DNA of 64,000 bases from Xylophilus sp. GW821-FHT01B05. GTDB taxonomy: Bacteria; Pseudomonadota; Gammaproteobacteria; Burkholderiales; Burkholderiaceae_C. Position 1 is the first letter of the stretch; each line of letters opens with the position of its first letter. Under the pieces are notes generated by a model. That model made no database searches. It saw nothing but the letters and a program-made list of their open reading frames with translations, and was not told the DNA's origin. The translations under genes were made by a program, and so were the position numbers. Location: NCBI GenBank assembly GCA_038961845.1, contig CP152408.1, positions 5,580,001 through 5,644,000 on the forward strand, in the 5' to 3' direction. Below are positions 34,034 through 47,940 of the stretch, piece by piece.

Positions 34034-36226
34034 ATGACCGCACGCACTAACGTCCACGGCCTTCAGGTCGCCACCGTTCTCCATCGCTTCATCGAAGAGC
34101 AGGTCCTGCCCGGCACCGGCGTCGCCAGCGAAGTCTTCTGGAAGGGCTTCGATGCCATCGTCCATGAGCTGGCCCCGAAGAACGCCGCGCTGCTGGCCGA
34201 GCGCGACCGCCTGCAGACCGCACTCGACGACTGGCACAAGGCCCACCCCGGCCCGATTCAAGACCTGCCGGCCTACCGCGCCTTTCTGGAACAGATCGGC
34301 TACCTGCAGCCCCAGCCCGCCGGCGTGAAGGCGACCACCACCAATGTCGACGCCGAGCTGGCGCTGCAGGCCGGCCCGCAACTGGTGGTGCCGATCCTGA
34401 ACGCGCGCTACGCCCTCAACGCCGCCAATGCGCGCTGGGGTTCGCTGTACGACGCGCTGTACGGCACGGATGCCATCCCCGAGACCGATGGCGCCGACAA
34501 AGGCAAGGGCTACAACCCGCTGCGCGGCGCCAAGGTGATCGCGTTTGCGCGCCAGTTTCTGGACGATGCCGTGCCGCTGGCCGGCGGCTCGCACGCCGAT
34601 GCCGCCGGCTATGCGGTGGAAGGCGGCCAACTGGTGGTCACGCTCCAGAGCGGCAAGACCGGCCTGAAGACGCCGGCGCAGTTCGTCGGCTACCAGGGCG
34701 ATGCGGGTGCGCCCTCGGCCGTGCTGCTGGTGCACAACGGCCTGCACATCGACATCCAGATCGACCGCGGCACGGCCATCGGCAAGACCGATGCGGCCGG
34801 CGTGTCAGACGTGGTGGTCGAGGCCGCGCTGTCCACCATCCTGGACCTGGAAGACTCGGTGGCGGTGGTCGATGCCGAGGACAAGGTCGTCGCCTACGCC
34901 AACTGGCTGGGCATCCTGCAAGGCACGCTGACCGAAGAGTTGAGCAAGGGCGGCAAGACCTTCACCCGCAGCCTGAACCCCGACCGCCTTTACACCGGCG
35001 CCAACGGCCAGCCGGTGCGCCTGCATGGCCGCTCGCTCATGTTCCTGCGCAACGTCGGCCACCTGATGACCAACCCGGCCATCCTGTGGGACGGCGGCAA
35101 GGAGATTCCTGAGGGCATCCTGGACGCGGTCGTCACCACCACCATCGCGCTGCACGACCTGAAGCGCCGCGGCAAGGAAGACATCGTCAACTCGCGCACC
35201 GGCAGCGTCTACATCGTCAAGCCCAAGATGCACGGCCCGGCCGAGGTCGCCTTTGCCAGCGAGCTGTTCGGCCGCGTCGAGCAGTTGCTGGGCTTGCCCG
35301 CCAACACCGTGAAGCTGGGCATCATGGACGAAGAGCGCCGCACCAGCGTCAACCTGCAGGCCTGCATCGCCGAGGCCGCCGCGCGCGTGGCCTTCATCAA
35401 CACCGGCTTCCTCGACCGCACCGGCGACGAGATGCACAGCGCCATGCAGGGCGGCGCCATGCTGCGCAAGGGCGACATGAAGACCACGCCCTGGATCACG
35501 GCTTATGAGAAGAACAACGTGCTGGTCGGCCTGGCCTGCGGCCTGCGCGGCAAGGCGCAGATCGGCAAGGGCATGTGGGCCATGCCTGACCTGATGGCCG
35601 ACATGCTCAAGGCCAAGATCGCGCACCCCAAGGCCGGCGCCAACACCGCCTGGGTGCCCTCGCCCACCGCCGCCACGCTGCATGCGCTGCACTACCACCA
35701 GGTCAACGTGGCCGAGGTGCAGCAAGCGCTGGAAAAGACCGACGCCGCCGCCGAGCGCGACGCGCTGCTGGCCGGCCTGCTGCAGGTGCCCATCGCCCCC
35801 GCCGTGAACTGGAGCGCCGCCGATCGCCAGCAAGAGCTGGACAACAACGCGCAGGGCATCCTCGGCTACGTGGTGCGCTGGATCGACCAGGGCGTGGGCT
35901 GCTCCAAGGTGCCCGACATCCACAACGTCGGCCTGATGGAAGACCGCGCCACCCTGCGCATCAGCAGCCAGCACATCGCCAACTGGCTGTTGCACGGCGT
36001 GGTGACCCAGGCACAGGTGAAGGAAACCTTCGAACGCATGGCCGCCGTGGTCGATCAGCAAAACGCCGGCGACCCGCTGTACCAGCCCATGGCCGGCCAC
36101 TTCAACACCTCGGCCGCCTACCAGGCTGCGCTGGATCTGGTGCTGAAGGGCATCGAGCAGCCCAGCGGCTATACCGAGCCGCTGCTGCATGCGTGGCGGC
36201 TGAAGGTGAAGGCTGCTGCGGCCTGA
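34034..36226 (+). CDS. glcB: Malate synthase G
   Basis: A 730-residue enzyme that condenses glyoxylate and acetyl-CoA into malate, close to the 723 residues of E. coli GlcB. Recognisable blocks are [24 protein letters not shown], the metal-site region [18 protein letters not shown], the RSLNPDR stretch, [19 protein letters not shown] and [29 protein letters not shown] and the C-terminal QSR-like [25 protein letters not shown] follow. It serves growth on glycolate, glyoxylate or C2 compounds. No glc oxidase genes are in the window. The divergent LysR gene is the likely regulator. Confidence 0.97.
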   Translation: MTARTNVHGLQVATVLHRFIEEQVLPGTGVASEVFWKGFDAIVHELAPKNAALLAERDRLQTALDDWHKAHPGPIQDLPAYRAFLEQIGYLQPQPAGVKATTTNVDAELALQAGPQLVVPILNARYALNAANARWGSLYDALYGTDAIPETDGADKGKGYNPLRGAKVIAFARQFLDDAVPLAGGSHADAAGYAVEGGQLVVTLQSGKTGLKTPAQFVGYQGDAGAPSAVLLVHNGLHIDIQIDRGTAIGKTDAAGVSDVVVEAALSTILDLEDSVAVVDAEDKVVAYANWLGILQGTLTEELSKGGKTFTRSLNPDRLYTGANGQPVRLHGRSLMFLRNVGHLMTNPAILWDGGKEIPEGILDAVVTTTIALHDLKRRGKEDIVNSRTGSVYIVKPKMHGPAEVAFASELFGRVEQLLGLPANTVKLGIMDEERRTSVNLQACIAEAAARVAFINTGFLDRTGDEMHSAMQGGAMLRKGDMKTTPWITAYEKNNVLVGLACGLRGKAQIGKGMWAMPDLMADMLKAKIAHPKAGANTAWVPSPTAATLHALHYHQVNVAEVQQALEKTDAAAERDALLAGLLQVPIAPAVNWSAADRQQELDNNAQGILGYVVRWIDQGVGCSKVPDIHNVGLMEDRATLRISSQHIANWLLHGVVTQAQVKETFERMAAVVDQQNAGDPLYQPMAGHFNTSAAYQAALDLVLKGIEQPSGYTEPLLHAWRLKVKAAAA

Positions 36227-36305
36227 AGCTGCAGGTATCAGTGATGAAAGAACGGCGCCTGCGGGCGCCGTTTTCGTTGTGGCCTGCGCGGGCCTCAGGA
36301 AAGCA

Positions 36306-36515
36306 TCATGGCGCGGTCTTGCTGCGCGGGGGAACACGCACCACCTGCCCCGCACGCACGACGATCAGGTCCGTGCCCGTCTGCTCGGCCAATTGCCGCG
36401 CCCGCAGCGCCGCACGCTTCATCGCCGCCATCGCTCCTTTGATATTGGCATCCTCGGCCGCTGTCAGGGGGCCGTAGTGGGCCAGTGGTTCGCTCACATG
36501 TTTGGGGCTTGTCAT
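36306..36515 (-). CDS. Small hypothetical protein
   Basis: A 69-residue frame starting at 36515 (MTSPKHVSEPLAHYGPLTAAEDANIKGA...). It has a helical Ala/Arg-rich centre and a closing LIVVRAGQVVRVPP strand. I recognise no domain; similar small proteins with a terminal V-x-R-x-G-x-x-V strand occur in related bacteria as far as I recall. It converges on glcB with 79 bp between. A longer frame to 36707 runs through a CCCACG hexamer repeat and is less credible. Confidence 0.5.
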   Translation of the reverse strand: MTSPKHVSEPLAHYGPLTAAEDANIKGAMAAMKRAALRARQLAEQTGTDLIVVRAGQVVRVPPRSKTAP

Positions 36516-36625
36516 GGCTTGTCGCTCCAGCTCTTCAATTGGGGCTCGTTGTGCGGATTCCGATTGTGCGGCGCCGATTACCGCCGCAATCGACAGCAGC
36601 AGCACACAGCCTCCCTGCCTTCCAC

Positions 36626-36652
36626 CGCCCACGCCCACGCCCACGCCCACGC
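36626..36652. repeat. Hexanucleotide tandem repeat (CCCACG, about 4.5 units)
   Basis: Uninterrupted CCCACG units in the gap between the small hypothetical gene and the fasciclin gene, about 135 bp upstream of the latter. A length change could alter spacing in a promoter; nothing shows that it does. Confidence 0.7.
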
Positions 36653-36785
36653 AGCAAACCCCACGCCAGATGCAGCTTTCCTCTCGGGGTTTCATCCTAC
36701 AAACCAAACGCCAAACCGCTGCGTAAAGACATCAGGCAAACAAATGCTGTTCGCCCTTTTGTCACGATCCAACCAGGAGCTCTCC

Positions 36786-37481
36786 ATGAAGCAACTTGTT
36801 CTTGCAGCTGGCGTCACCGCCTTGCTCACCGCCTGTTCCGGCGGCATGTACGGCGGCGGCACATCTTCGGTCGATGCGCGCTCCAATCCCATGACCACCA
36901 ACGGCGGCACTGGCGTGATGACGCCCAATGGCCCTTCCGTCAACGGCATGGCGCCACCGCCCATGGCCAACTCCATGCCGATGCAGTCCTCCATGCCCGG
37001 CCCGGTCATGGTCGGCGGCGCGCCGATGTACCCGAACCGCGACATCATCGACAACGCGGTCAACTCCAAAGACCACACCACGCTGGTCGCGGCCGTCAAG
37101 GCGGCCGGCCTGGTCGACACCCTCAAGGGCCCGGGCCCGTTCACGGTGTTTGCGCCGACCAATGCGGCCTTCGCGCTACTGCCCGCCGGCACCGTAGACA
37201 CGCTGCTGCAGCCCACCAACAAGCCCACGCTGACCAAGGTGCTGACCTACCACGTGGTGCCTGGCCGGCTCGATGCCGCCGCGCTCAGCCAGTTGATCCG
37301 CGCAGGGGGCGGCCGCGCCGTGCTCAATACGGCCAGCGGCGGCACGCTGACCGCAAGCATGCGCGGTGCCAGCATCGTCATCACGGACGCCAAGGGCGGC
37401 TGGGCCACGGTCACGACCAGCAATGTCTACCAATCCAATGGTGTGATCCACGTGGTGGACCATGTGCTGCTGCCGGGCTAA
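36786..37481 (+). CDS. Fasciclin-domain lipoprotein
   Basis: A 231-residue protein with lipobox LLTAC (Cys17) and a Gly/Met/Pro-rich linker (about residues 19-83). One fasciclin (FAS1) domain follows, with DIIDNAVNSKDHTTLVAAVKAAGLVDTLKGPGPFTVFAPTNAAFALLPAG, the H-box LTKVLTYHVVPGRLDAA and the closing YQSNGVIHVVDHVLLPG. FAS1 proteins mediate adhesion or sit in the envelope. A strong AGGAG lies before the ATG. A hairpin repeat follows the gene, then a TonB receptor gene. Confidence 0.92.
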   Translation: MKQLVLAAGVTALLTACSGGMYGGGTSSVDARSNPMTTNGGTGVMTPNGPSVNGMAPPPMANSMPMQSSMPGPVMVGGAPMYPNRDIIDNAVNSKDHTTLVAAVKAAGLVDTLKGPGPFTVFAPTNAAFALLPAGTVDTLLQPTNKPTLTKVLTYHVVPGRLDAAALSQLIRAGGGRAVLNTASGGTLTASMRGASIVITDAKGGWATVTTSNVYQSNGVIHVVDHVLLPG

Positions 37482-37487
37482 AGGATA

Positions 37488-37504
37488 GCTACCAAATAGA
37501 TAGC
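37488..37504. repeat. AT-rich interrupted palindrome, fasciclin/TonB gap
   Basis: GCTACCAAATAGATAGC, directly before the AGCCCAGG hairpin at 37509. Confidence 0.75.
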
Positions 37505-37508
37505 TATA

Positions 37509-37529
37509 AGCCCAGGTAGCACCTGGGCT
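37509..37529. repeat. AGCCCAGG-N5-CCTGGGCT intergenic hairpin, copy 2
   Basis: Loop TAGCA, with the T/A next to the arms extending the stem to 9 bp. It lies 28 bp after the fasciclin gene and may act as its terminator (TTTTCC follows). Confidence 0.8.
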
Positions 37530-37587
37530 AAAGGCACTTTTCCTTTGAAACCGGCACAGAGCGGCAGTGCTGTGCCAGACTTGGCCG

Positions 37588-39741
37588 ATGCCGACTGTTA
37601 CACCGCCCATGCTGCTCGCGACGCTGCTCGCGGGCACCTCGCTTCTGCCCAGCGCCGTCCAGGCGGCCGAGGATGCAGCCGGCACGGCCGACCCCACGCT
37701 GCGACCGGTGGTCATCACCGGCGCCGCGCCGGATCGCCAGCGCTGGGTATCGCCCGCCTCCATCGACGTGATCGACGGCGAAGAGATCCGCGCCGGCCAG
37801 TTGCAAATCAACCTGTCGGAGAGCCTCGGCCGCGTGCCCGGCCTGGTGGTGCTGAACCGGCAGAACTACGCGCAAGACCTGCAGATCTCCATCCGCGGCT
37901 TTGGCGCGCGCTCGACCTTTGGCGTGCGCGGCATACGTCTGTTTGTCGACGGCATTCCCGCCACCGCACCCGACGGCCAGGGCCAGACCGCCAACTTTCC
38001 GCTGGGCCTGGCCGAGCGCATCGAGGTGATCCGCGGACCTTTCTCAGCGTTGTACGGCGCGTCGTCTGGTGGCGTGATCGCGCTGACCACGGCCGATGGC
38101 AGCACGCCCACCGTAGTGCGCACCGGCCTGGCTGCGGGCTCAGACGGGCTGTGGCGCGCGTCCACGCAAGCGCTGGGCACGGTCGGCGAATGGAGCTACG
38201 CGCTCGACGCCTCGGCCTTCTCCACCGATGGCGCGCGGCCGCAGTCGGCGGCGGACCGGCAGAGCGGCACGCTCAAGCTGTCGCGCCGCTATGGCTCGGG
38301 CGACACCGCCGGCCGCATCGTGCTGCTGGGCAGCCGGCAATCCGGCAGCGCGCAAGACCCGCTGGGCCTGACCCGCGCCGAGTTCAACGCCGACCCGCGC
38401 CAGACCACCGCCAACGCCCAGCGCTACAACACGCGCAAGGAAACCGAGCAATCGCAGCTCGGCCTGGCCTGGCAGCAAGGCCTGGGCGGCGGCCACCAGC
38501 TGGAGCTGATCGCCTACGGCGGCACACGCAGCGCCCTGCAGTACCAAGCCATCCCGCCCGCAACGCAAGTGCCGGCCAGCTACCCCGGCGGCGTGATCGA
38601 CCTGGACCGTGACTACGCCGGCTGGAACGCGCGCTGGCGCTTTGACCAACGCGAAGGCACGGGCCCCGACGCCCGCCGCTTCACCATCACCGCCGGCCTG
38701 GCTTCTGACGTGCAGCGCGAAGTGCGGCGCGGCTACCAAAACTTCACCGGCAGCGCCGCCGCCCCGACCGCGCTCGGCGTGCAAGGCGCGCTGCGGCGCG
38801 ACGAGGTCAACCGCGCCACCACGCTCGACCCCTATGTGCAGGCCGAATGGGAAACCGCCGACTGGACCTGGACCGCCGGCCTGCGCCACTCGCGCGTGCG
38901 CTTTCGCTCTGCCGACCACTACATCGTGCCGGGCAACCCGGACGACAGCGGCGCCACCAACTACTCAGGCACCTCGCCCGTGGCCGGCGTGCGCTGGCGC
39001 CTGACACCCGCCATGCAGGCCTTTGCCAGCATCGGGCGCGGCTTCGAGACGCCCACGCTGAACGAAGCCGCCTACCGCGCCGGCGGCCTGGCCGGCCTCA
39101 ACACCGACCTGGCCGCCAGCCGCAGCCGCAGCGCCGAGGCCGGCCTGCGCGGCCGTCACGGCGTAGGCGCCTGGACCGCCACCGTCTTTGACATCCGCAC
39201 GCGCAACGAGATCGTGGTGCTGGCCAACACCGGCGGCCGCTCCACCTACCAAAACGCCGGCGCCACCACGCGCCGCGGGCTGGAGCTGTCGGGCGACGCG
39301 CAATGGGGCCGGGTCACGCTCAACGGCGCGCTCACCTGGATGCGCGCCGAGTACGCCGACAGCTTTGCCTCCGGCGGCCAGACCGTGCCCGCCGGCAACC
39401 GCATGCCGGCCATCCCGCGCACCCAGGCCTACCTGCAACTGGCCTGGGAGCCCTGGGATAAAAGCGTGTTCACCGCAGAACTGCGCCACAGCACGCGCAT
39501 CGCCGTGGATGACCGCAACAGCGACTTCGCCGCCGGCGCCACCGTGCTCGCGCTCGGCGCCCGCTTTCAGCAGGATTTCGGCAACGACTGGACGCTGCGC
39601 CAGTTCGTGCGCCTGGACAACGCCACCAACCGCCGCTACGCCGGCTCGGTCATCGTCAACGAAAGCAATGGCCGCTTCTTCGAGCCCGGCCTGCCACGCG
39701 CGCTGTACGCGGGCATCGAGCTGGAAAAGCGCTTTCGCTGA
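37588..39741 (+). CDS. TonB-dependent outer-membrane receptor
   Basis: A 717-residue receptor with a signal peptide ending near VQAAED. The plug domain includes VVITGAAPDRQRWVSPASIDVIDGEEIRAGQ, DLQISIRGFGARSTFGVRGIRLFVDGIPATAPDGQG and ERIEVIRGPFSALYGASSGGVI. The 22-strand barrel ends with a terminal Phe-Arg after LYAGIELEKR. The TonB box is not obvious. Weak similarity to PfeA/FecA-like receptors suggests siderophore or metal-chelate uptake; the ligand is unknown and no transporter or sigma/anti-sigma genes flank it. The start at 37588 has a poor ribosome site; 37609 is another candidate. Confidence 0.93.
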   Translation: MPTVTPPMLLATLLAGTSLLPSAVQAAEDAAGTADPTLRPVVITGAAPDRQRWVSPASIDVIDGEEIRAGQLQINLSESLGRVPGLVVLNRQNYAQDLQISIRGFGARSTFGVRGIRLFVDGIPATAPDGQGQTANFPLGLAERIEVIRGPFSALYGASSGGVIALTTADGSTPTVVRTGLAAGSDGLWRASTQALGTVGEWSYALDASAFSTDGARPQSAADRQSGTLKLSRRYGSGDTAGRIVLLGSRQSGSAQDPLGLTRAEFNADPRQTTANAQRYNTRKETEQSQLGLAWQQGLGGGHQLELIAYGGTRSALQYQAIPPATQVPASYPGGVIDLDRDYAGWNARWRFDQREGTGPDARRFTITAGLASDVQREVRRGYQNFTGSAAAPTALGVQGALRRDEVNRATTLDPYVQAEWETADWTWTAGLRHSRVRFRSADHYIVPGNPDDSGATNYSGTSPVAGVRWRLTPAMQAFASIGRGFETPTLNEAAYRAGGLAGLNTDLAASRSRSAEAGLRGRHGVGAWTATVFDIRTRNEIVVLANTGGRSTYQNAGATTRRGLELSGDAQWGRVTLNGALTWMRAEYADSFASGGQTVPAGNRMPAIPRTQAYLQLAWEPWDKSVFTAELRHSTRIAVDDRNSDFAAGATVLALGARFQQDFGNDWTLRQFVRLDNATNRRYAGSVIVNESNGRFFEPGLPRALYAGIELEKRFR

Positions 39742-39752
39742 TTTCAACGTCA

Positions 39753-39769
39753 GCTACATATTTAATAGC
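39753..39769. repeat. AT-rich interrupted palindrome after the TonB receptor
   Basis: GCTACATATTTAATAGC, 5 bp before the hairpin at 39774. Confidence 0.75.
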
Positions 39770-39773
39770 TAAT

Positions 39774-39794
39774 AGCCCAGGCACCACCTGGGCT
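39774..39794. repeat. AGCCCAGG-N5-CCTGGGCT intergenic hairpin, copy 3
   Basis: Loop CACCA; followed by CAGGCACTTTT as in copy 2. It lies after the TonB receptor gene and could terminate it. Confidence 0.8.
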
Positions 39795-39845
39795 TCAGGC
39801 ACTTTTCGCTTAAAACACCTGGCGGCGCGGCTACACTGGCTCCCC

Positions 39846-40082
39846 ATGTCCCGCCCCGCCGACGCCAATCACTGCCCGCTGTGCGGCGCGCTCAATAGCT
39901 GCGCCGTCGAAGCGGCACGGGCCACGGGCACGGCGCCCACCGATTGCTGGTGCTTCAAGCTGCCGGCCATAGACGCCGCAGCGCTGGCGCGCATCCCGGC
40001 CGCCGCACGCGGCCAGGCCTGCATCTGCGCGCGCTGCGCCGCCGGCGCTCCTATGATCGACACCCCTCATCACTCTGCGTAG
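39846..40082 (+). CDS. Cysteine-rich CWC family protein
   Basis: A 78-residue protein with the Cys pattern of the CWC family: HCPLCGALNSC at the N-terminus, the name-giving CWCF at about residue 34, and CICARC near the C-terminus. The Cys pairs suggest a small metal-binding fold; the function is unknown. The tautomerase gene follows after 10 bp and the MFS gene after that, so the three plus the amidotransferase may be one operon. Confidence 0.85.
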   Translation: MSRPADANHCPLCGALNSCAVEAARATGTAPTDCWCFKLPAIDAAALARIPAAARGQACICARCAAGAPMIDTPHHSA

Positions 40083-40092
40083 AAAGCTCTGC

Positions 40093-40284
40093 ATGCCCAC
40101 CTATCACATCGAAATGATGGAAGGCCGTACGGTCGAACAGAAGAAAAAGCTGGTGGCCGAAATCACCCGCGTTTCCGTCGAAATTCTGGGCGGCTCGCCT
40201 GAGTCGGTCGACATCCTCATCACCGACATCGCGCGCCACAACTGGGCCACCGGCGGCAAGCTCTGGTCCGAACCGCGCGAGTAA
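40093..40284 (+). CDS. 4-oxalocrotonate tautomerase family enzyme
   Basis: A 63-residue protein; after removal of Met the catalytic N-terminal Pro is exposed (MPTYHIEMMEGRTVEQKKKLV). The rest follows the small tautomerase pattern with VDILITDIARHNWATGGKLWSE. These enzymes form hexamers and tautomerise enols in aromatic catabolism, but many family members sit outside such pathways, as here. It lies 10 bp after the CWC gene and 23 bp before the MFS gene. Confidence 0.92.
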   Translation: MPTYHIEMMEGRTVEQKKKLVAEITRVSVEILGGSPESVDILITDIARHNWATGGKLWSEPRE

Positions 40285-40307
40285 GCCGCACGCCCTTCCC
40301 GCTCCCC

Positions 40308-41792
40308 ATGTCGGCCGCCGCCAGCCCACCGCCCCCCGCGCTTTCGCTGCGCGAGCGCTACGGGGAGCGCTACCGCTGGCTGCTGTTGATGACGGTGATG
40401 ATCGGCACCATGGCCTCGGTCATGTCCTCGACCATCGTCAACGTCGCCATTCCCGGCATGAGCCACCACTTCACGCTCGGACAAGAGCGTGCGCAGTGGG
40501 TGTCCTCGGGCTTCATGGTCGCCATGACCGTCTCCATGCTGGCCACGCCCTGGCTGCTCAACCGCTACGGTTACCGCAAGACCTACGCCGGCGCAATGTG
40601 GCTGCTGCTGGCCGGTGGCCTGCTCGGCGGCTTTGCCAATGCCTACAGCCTGGTGCTCGGCGCCCGCGTGGCCGAAGGCCTGGCCGCCGGCGTGGTGCAG
40701 CCGATCCCGGCCATCATCATCCTGCGCGCCTTCGCACCGCATGAGCAGGGCCGCGCCAGCGGCATCTTCGGCATGGGCGTGGTGCTGGCCCCGGCCATCG
40801 GCCCCAGCATCGGCGGCGTGCTGGTCGACCTGTTCGGCTGGCGCTCCATCTTCTTCCTGGTCGTGCCCTTCTGCCTGGTGTCGCTGTGGCTGGGCCAAAA
40901 GTTTGTGCCAACTACCGCCCCCGGCGGCATCGCAACAGACCGCGCCGGCAAAGGCCTGGACTGGCGCGGCCTGCTGCTCGGCTGCATCGGCACCCTGTGC
41001 CTGCTCAACGGCCTGGTCGCGCTGCGCGGCAGCAGCCCGTTGCAAGCCGCACTGCTGCTGGCCGCGGCCGTTGCAGCGCTGATCGTCTTCATCTGGTGGG
41101 AGCGCGGGCTTGGGCAGCAAGGCCGGCAACCGCTGATGAACCTGGCGCTGTTCTCGCACCGCCAGTTCGCCATGGGCAGCATCGTCTCCTTCATTTACGG
41201 CACGGCGCTGTTCGGCTCGACCTATCTGCTGCCGGTCTATATGCAGCTCGGGCTGCAGCTGTCGCCGTCCTACGTCGGCACCATCCTCATGCCCGCCGGC
41301 TTCGTGCTGGCCATCGCCATCGCCCTGGTCGGCCGGCTGGCCGACCGCCATCCCACCTATCTGCTGGTATCGATAGGCTTGGCGCTGCTGGCCGCCTCCT
41401 TCGCGCTGATGGTGCTGGTGCGCCTGGACAGCGCGATCTGGCTGCTGATCGCCTTTGCCGTCCTCGGGCGCATCGGCCTGGGCTTCATCCTGCCCTCGCT
41501 CAACCTCGGCGCGCTGCAGCCATTGGCGCCACCCCTGATCCCCCAGGGCGCGAGCGTGGTCAATTTCGTGCGCATGCTCGGCGGCGCCGCCGGCGTCAGC
41601 CTGTGCGGCATCGTGCTCGAATGGCGGCTGGCCGCGCATGGCGACACGCTCAGCAACCCCGCCACCAGCCCAGAGCGCCTGGCCGCCTTTGGCGACACCT
41701 TCCTCATGCTTGCGGCGCTGTGCCTGCTGGCGCTCGCCGCCGCCTCGCAACTGCGCCACGGACCCCACCGCACCCCGCCACAGAAAGATTGA
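40308..41792 (+). CDS. MFS transporter, DHA2 (EmrB/QacA) family
   Basis: A 494-residue drug:proton antiporter-like protein with 13-14 hydrophobic segments. Motifs include TIVNVAIPGM in the first helix, LLNRYGYRKTY (motif A loop) and the motif C-type VLAPAIGPSIGGVLVDLFGWRSIFF. Motif A of the second half is VGRLADRHPTY. EmrB/QacA proteins export hydrophobic compounds. It has no membrane-fusion partner nearby, so it probably acts alone in the inner membrane. The amidotransferase gene starts 6 bp after it. Confidence 0.93.
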   Translation: MSAAASPPPPALSLRERYGERYRWLLLMTVMIGTMASVMSSTIVNVAIPGMSHHFTLGQERAQWVSSGFMVAMTVSMLATPWLLNRYGYRKTYAGAMWLLLAGGLLGGFANAYSLVLGARVAEGLAAGVVQPIPAIIILRAFAPHEQGRASGIFGMGVVLAPAIGPSIGGVLVDLFGWRSIFFLVVPFCLVSLWLGQKFVPTTAPGGIATDRAGKGLDWRGLLLGCIGTLCLLNGLVALRGSSPLQAALLLAAAVAALIVFIWWERGLGQQGRQPLMNLALFSHRQFAMGSIVSFIYGTALFGSTYLLPVYMQLGLQLSPSYVGTILMPAGFVLAIAIALVGRLADRHPTYLLVSIGLALLAASFALMVLVRLDSAIWLLIAFAVLGRIGLGFILPSLNLGALQPLAPPLIPQGASVVNFVRMLGGAAGVSLCGIVLEWRLAAHGDTLSNPATSPERLAAFGDTFLMLAALCLLALAAASQLRHGPHRTPPQKD

Positions 41793-41797
41793 ATTCC

Positions 41798-42586
41798 ATG
41801 TGCCAACTGCTGGGCATGAACTGCAACACGCCCACCGACATCACCTTCAGCTTCTCAGGCTTTGCGCAACGCGGTGGCGGCACCTCGGACCACTCCGACG
41901 GCTGGGGCATCGCCTTCTTCGAAGGCCTGGGCCTGCGCCATTTTGTTGATCACCAGCGTGCTGTTGATTCGCCCATTTCCGAACTGATACGGCGCTATCC
42001 CATCAAAAGCCAGCACGTTATCGCCCACATCCGCAAAGCCACGCAAGGCGTCGTCAGCCTGCAGAACTGCCACCCCTTCGTGCGCGAGCTATGGGGCCGC
42101 TACTGGGTCTTCGCGCACAACGGCGACCTCAAAGACTTTCAGCCGCGGCTGCACGGCAGCTTCCACCCGGTAGGCAGCACCGACAGCGAACGCGCCTTCT
42201 GCTGGATCATGCAGGAACTGGCCAAATCCCACGCCGGCGTACCCAGCGTCGACGAACTCACGCGCACATTGCGCGAGCTGGCGCCGCAGATTGCTGCGCA
42301 CGGCACCTTCAATTTTTTGCTCTCGAACGGGCAAGCGCTCTGGGCGCACGCGTCCACCCAGCTGTATTACATAGAGCGTCGCCACCCATTTGCCTCAGCC
42401 GAGCTTGCAGACGAAGACGTCACCATAGATTTCGCCGCCCACACCACGCCGCAAGACCGCATCGCAGTCATCGTGACCGCCCCCTTGACCAGCAATGAGC
42501 AATGGCAGGCCTTTGCGCCAGGGGAGCTGAAGGTATTCGTAGACGGCGCGGAGCACGAAGTAGAAGCGCTGAACCTGCCGACCTGA
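41798..42586 (+). CDS. Class II glutamine amidotransferase (YafJ-like)
   Basis: A 262-residue Ntn-hydrolase. Cys2, exposed after Met removal, is the nucleophile (MCQLLGMNCNTPTD). Further blocks are RGGGTSDHSDGWGIAFFEG, VIAHIRKATQGVVSLQNCHPFVRE with the substrate Arg, and FAHNGDLKDF with the oxyanion Asn-Gly. The second domain of larger amidotransferases (GlmS, PurF) is missing, as in YafJ; the acceptor substrate is unknown. It is the last gene before the rrn operon, which faces it, with the rrn terminator between. Confidence 0.94.
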   Translation: MCQLLGMNCNTPTDITFSFSGFAQRGGGTSDHSDGWGIAFFEGLGLRHFVDHQRAVDSPISELIRRYPIKSQHVIAHIRKATQGVVSLQNCHPFVRELWGRYWVFAHNGDLKDFQPRLHGSFHPVGSTDSERAFCWIMQELAKSHAGVPSVDELTRTLRELAPQIAAHGTFNFLLSNGQALWAHASTQLYYIERRHPFASAELADEDVTIDFAAHTTPQDRIAVIVTAPLTSNEQWQAFAPGELKVFVDGAEHEVEALNLPT

Positions 42587-42659
42587 AGCGGCAGGCGGCA
42601 ATACTTCAATAATCCCTCAGCACGCGCAGTGCTGAGTTAAAAAAGCGTTCGCCCAAAGA

Positions 42660-42693
42660 CAAACACCCCCAATCTTTCGACTGGGGGTGTTTG
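42660..42693 (-). terminator. rrn operon terminator
   Basis: A 12-bp stem (AAACACCCCCA with TGGGGGTGTTT plus a closing C-G) with a 10-nt loop, directly after the 5S gene on the minus strand. It is probably bidirectional and also serves the amidotransferase gene. Confidence 0.85.
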
Positions 42694-42707
42694 AGGGCTG
42701 TAAGAGC

Positions 42708-42820
42708 CTGACGATGACCTACTTTCACACGGGAACCCGCACTATCATCGGCGCGGAGGCGTTTCACTGTCCTGTTCGGGATGGGAAGGAGTGGGACCAC
42801 CTCGCTATGGTCATCAGGCA
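42708..42820 (-). rRNA. rrf: 5S ribosomal RNA
   Basis: Read on the minus strand it begins TGCCTGATGACCATAGCGAG and ends GTAGGTCATCGTCAGGC, the standard 5S sequence with complementary ends, about 113 nt. It is the last gene of the rrn operon. End positions are accurate to a few bases. Confidence 0.95.
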
Positions 42821-42942
42821 TAACTGGGTGTCGTGCTGAACATGGTTCAACACAACGAATTCATAGAGTTTGGAATCAGCTTGAGTATTTTGAATGCGTC
42901 AACTTGGCATAACACCTTGATCTGCTGATCAAAGTTATAGGG

Positions 42943-45818
<2,876 letters not shown>

Positions 45819-46141
45819 CTATAACTTTGACTTCTCTTGCGAGACTCCAAAGCACATCAAGGAATTGCCAGGTCTTTCACCTGGCGCGTTATGCCGTATG
45901 AAGCTTTCGCTTCGATACTTGAATTTCAGACAAGTCTGATATTCGTTTTGACGCAATCAAAAATTCATGCTGCTAACGGCACGGTGGGCTTTCGCCCTTT
46001 CCGCTAGCAGCGCTGATTCGACTCTATGAATTTTTAAAGAACAGCCGATTGATTACACGATGGCAATCAACAACAAAGAAGCCTCATGCATTGCACAAAG
46101 CCGCTTTGGTGTTGAAACACAATAAGATAAAAACAAGATGT
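45819..46141 (-). other. tRNA-Ala to 23S internal spacer
   Basis: A non-coding transcribed spacer of about 320 bp. It contains one arm of the 23S processing stem (45812-45829) and, at 45976-46008, a GC-rich hairpin made of GCTAACGGC and related repeats. No tRNA or protein gene lies in it. Confidence 0.8.
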
Positions 46142-46217
46142 TGGTGGAGGATGACGGGATCGAACCGACGACCCCCTGCTTGCAAAGCAGGTGCTCTCCC
46201 AGCTGAGCTAATCCCCC
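46142..46217 (-). tRNA. tRNA-Ala (anticodon TGC)
   Basis: 76 nt on the minus strand including an encoded CCA. It starts GGGGGATTAGCTCAGC, has the anticodon stem around TTTGCAAG and the T-arm GGTTCGATCC. It is in the usual rrn spacer position. Confidence 0.97.
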
Positions 46218-46231
46218 AAGGATCGACGGAA

Positions 46232-46308
46232 TGGTGGGTCTGGTTGGATTCGAACCAACGACCCCCGCCTTATCAAGACGGTGCTCTAACCAACTGAGCT
46301 ACAGACCC
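46232..46308 (-). tRNA. tRNA-Ile (anticodon GAT)
   Basis: 77 nt on the minus strand with encoded CCA. It starts GGGTCTGTAGCTCAGTTGG, has the anticodon region CTTGATAAG and the T-arm GGTTCGAATCC. It precedes tRNA-Ala in the transcript. Confidence 0.97.
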
Positions 46309-46406
46309 AAGCCGGCCACTAGAGGCTCAGACTCGATCCAAGCCGCTGGCGACAACCTTTTCCAACAACCGATAAGTGTGGGCGTTCAAATTAGACCGCA
46401 GTTTCC

Positions 46407-47940
<1,534 letters not shown>

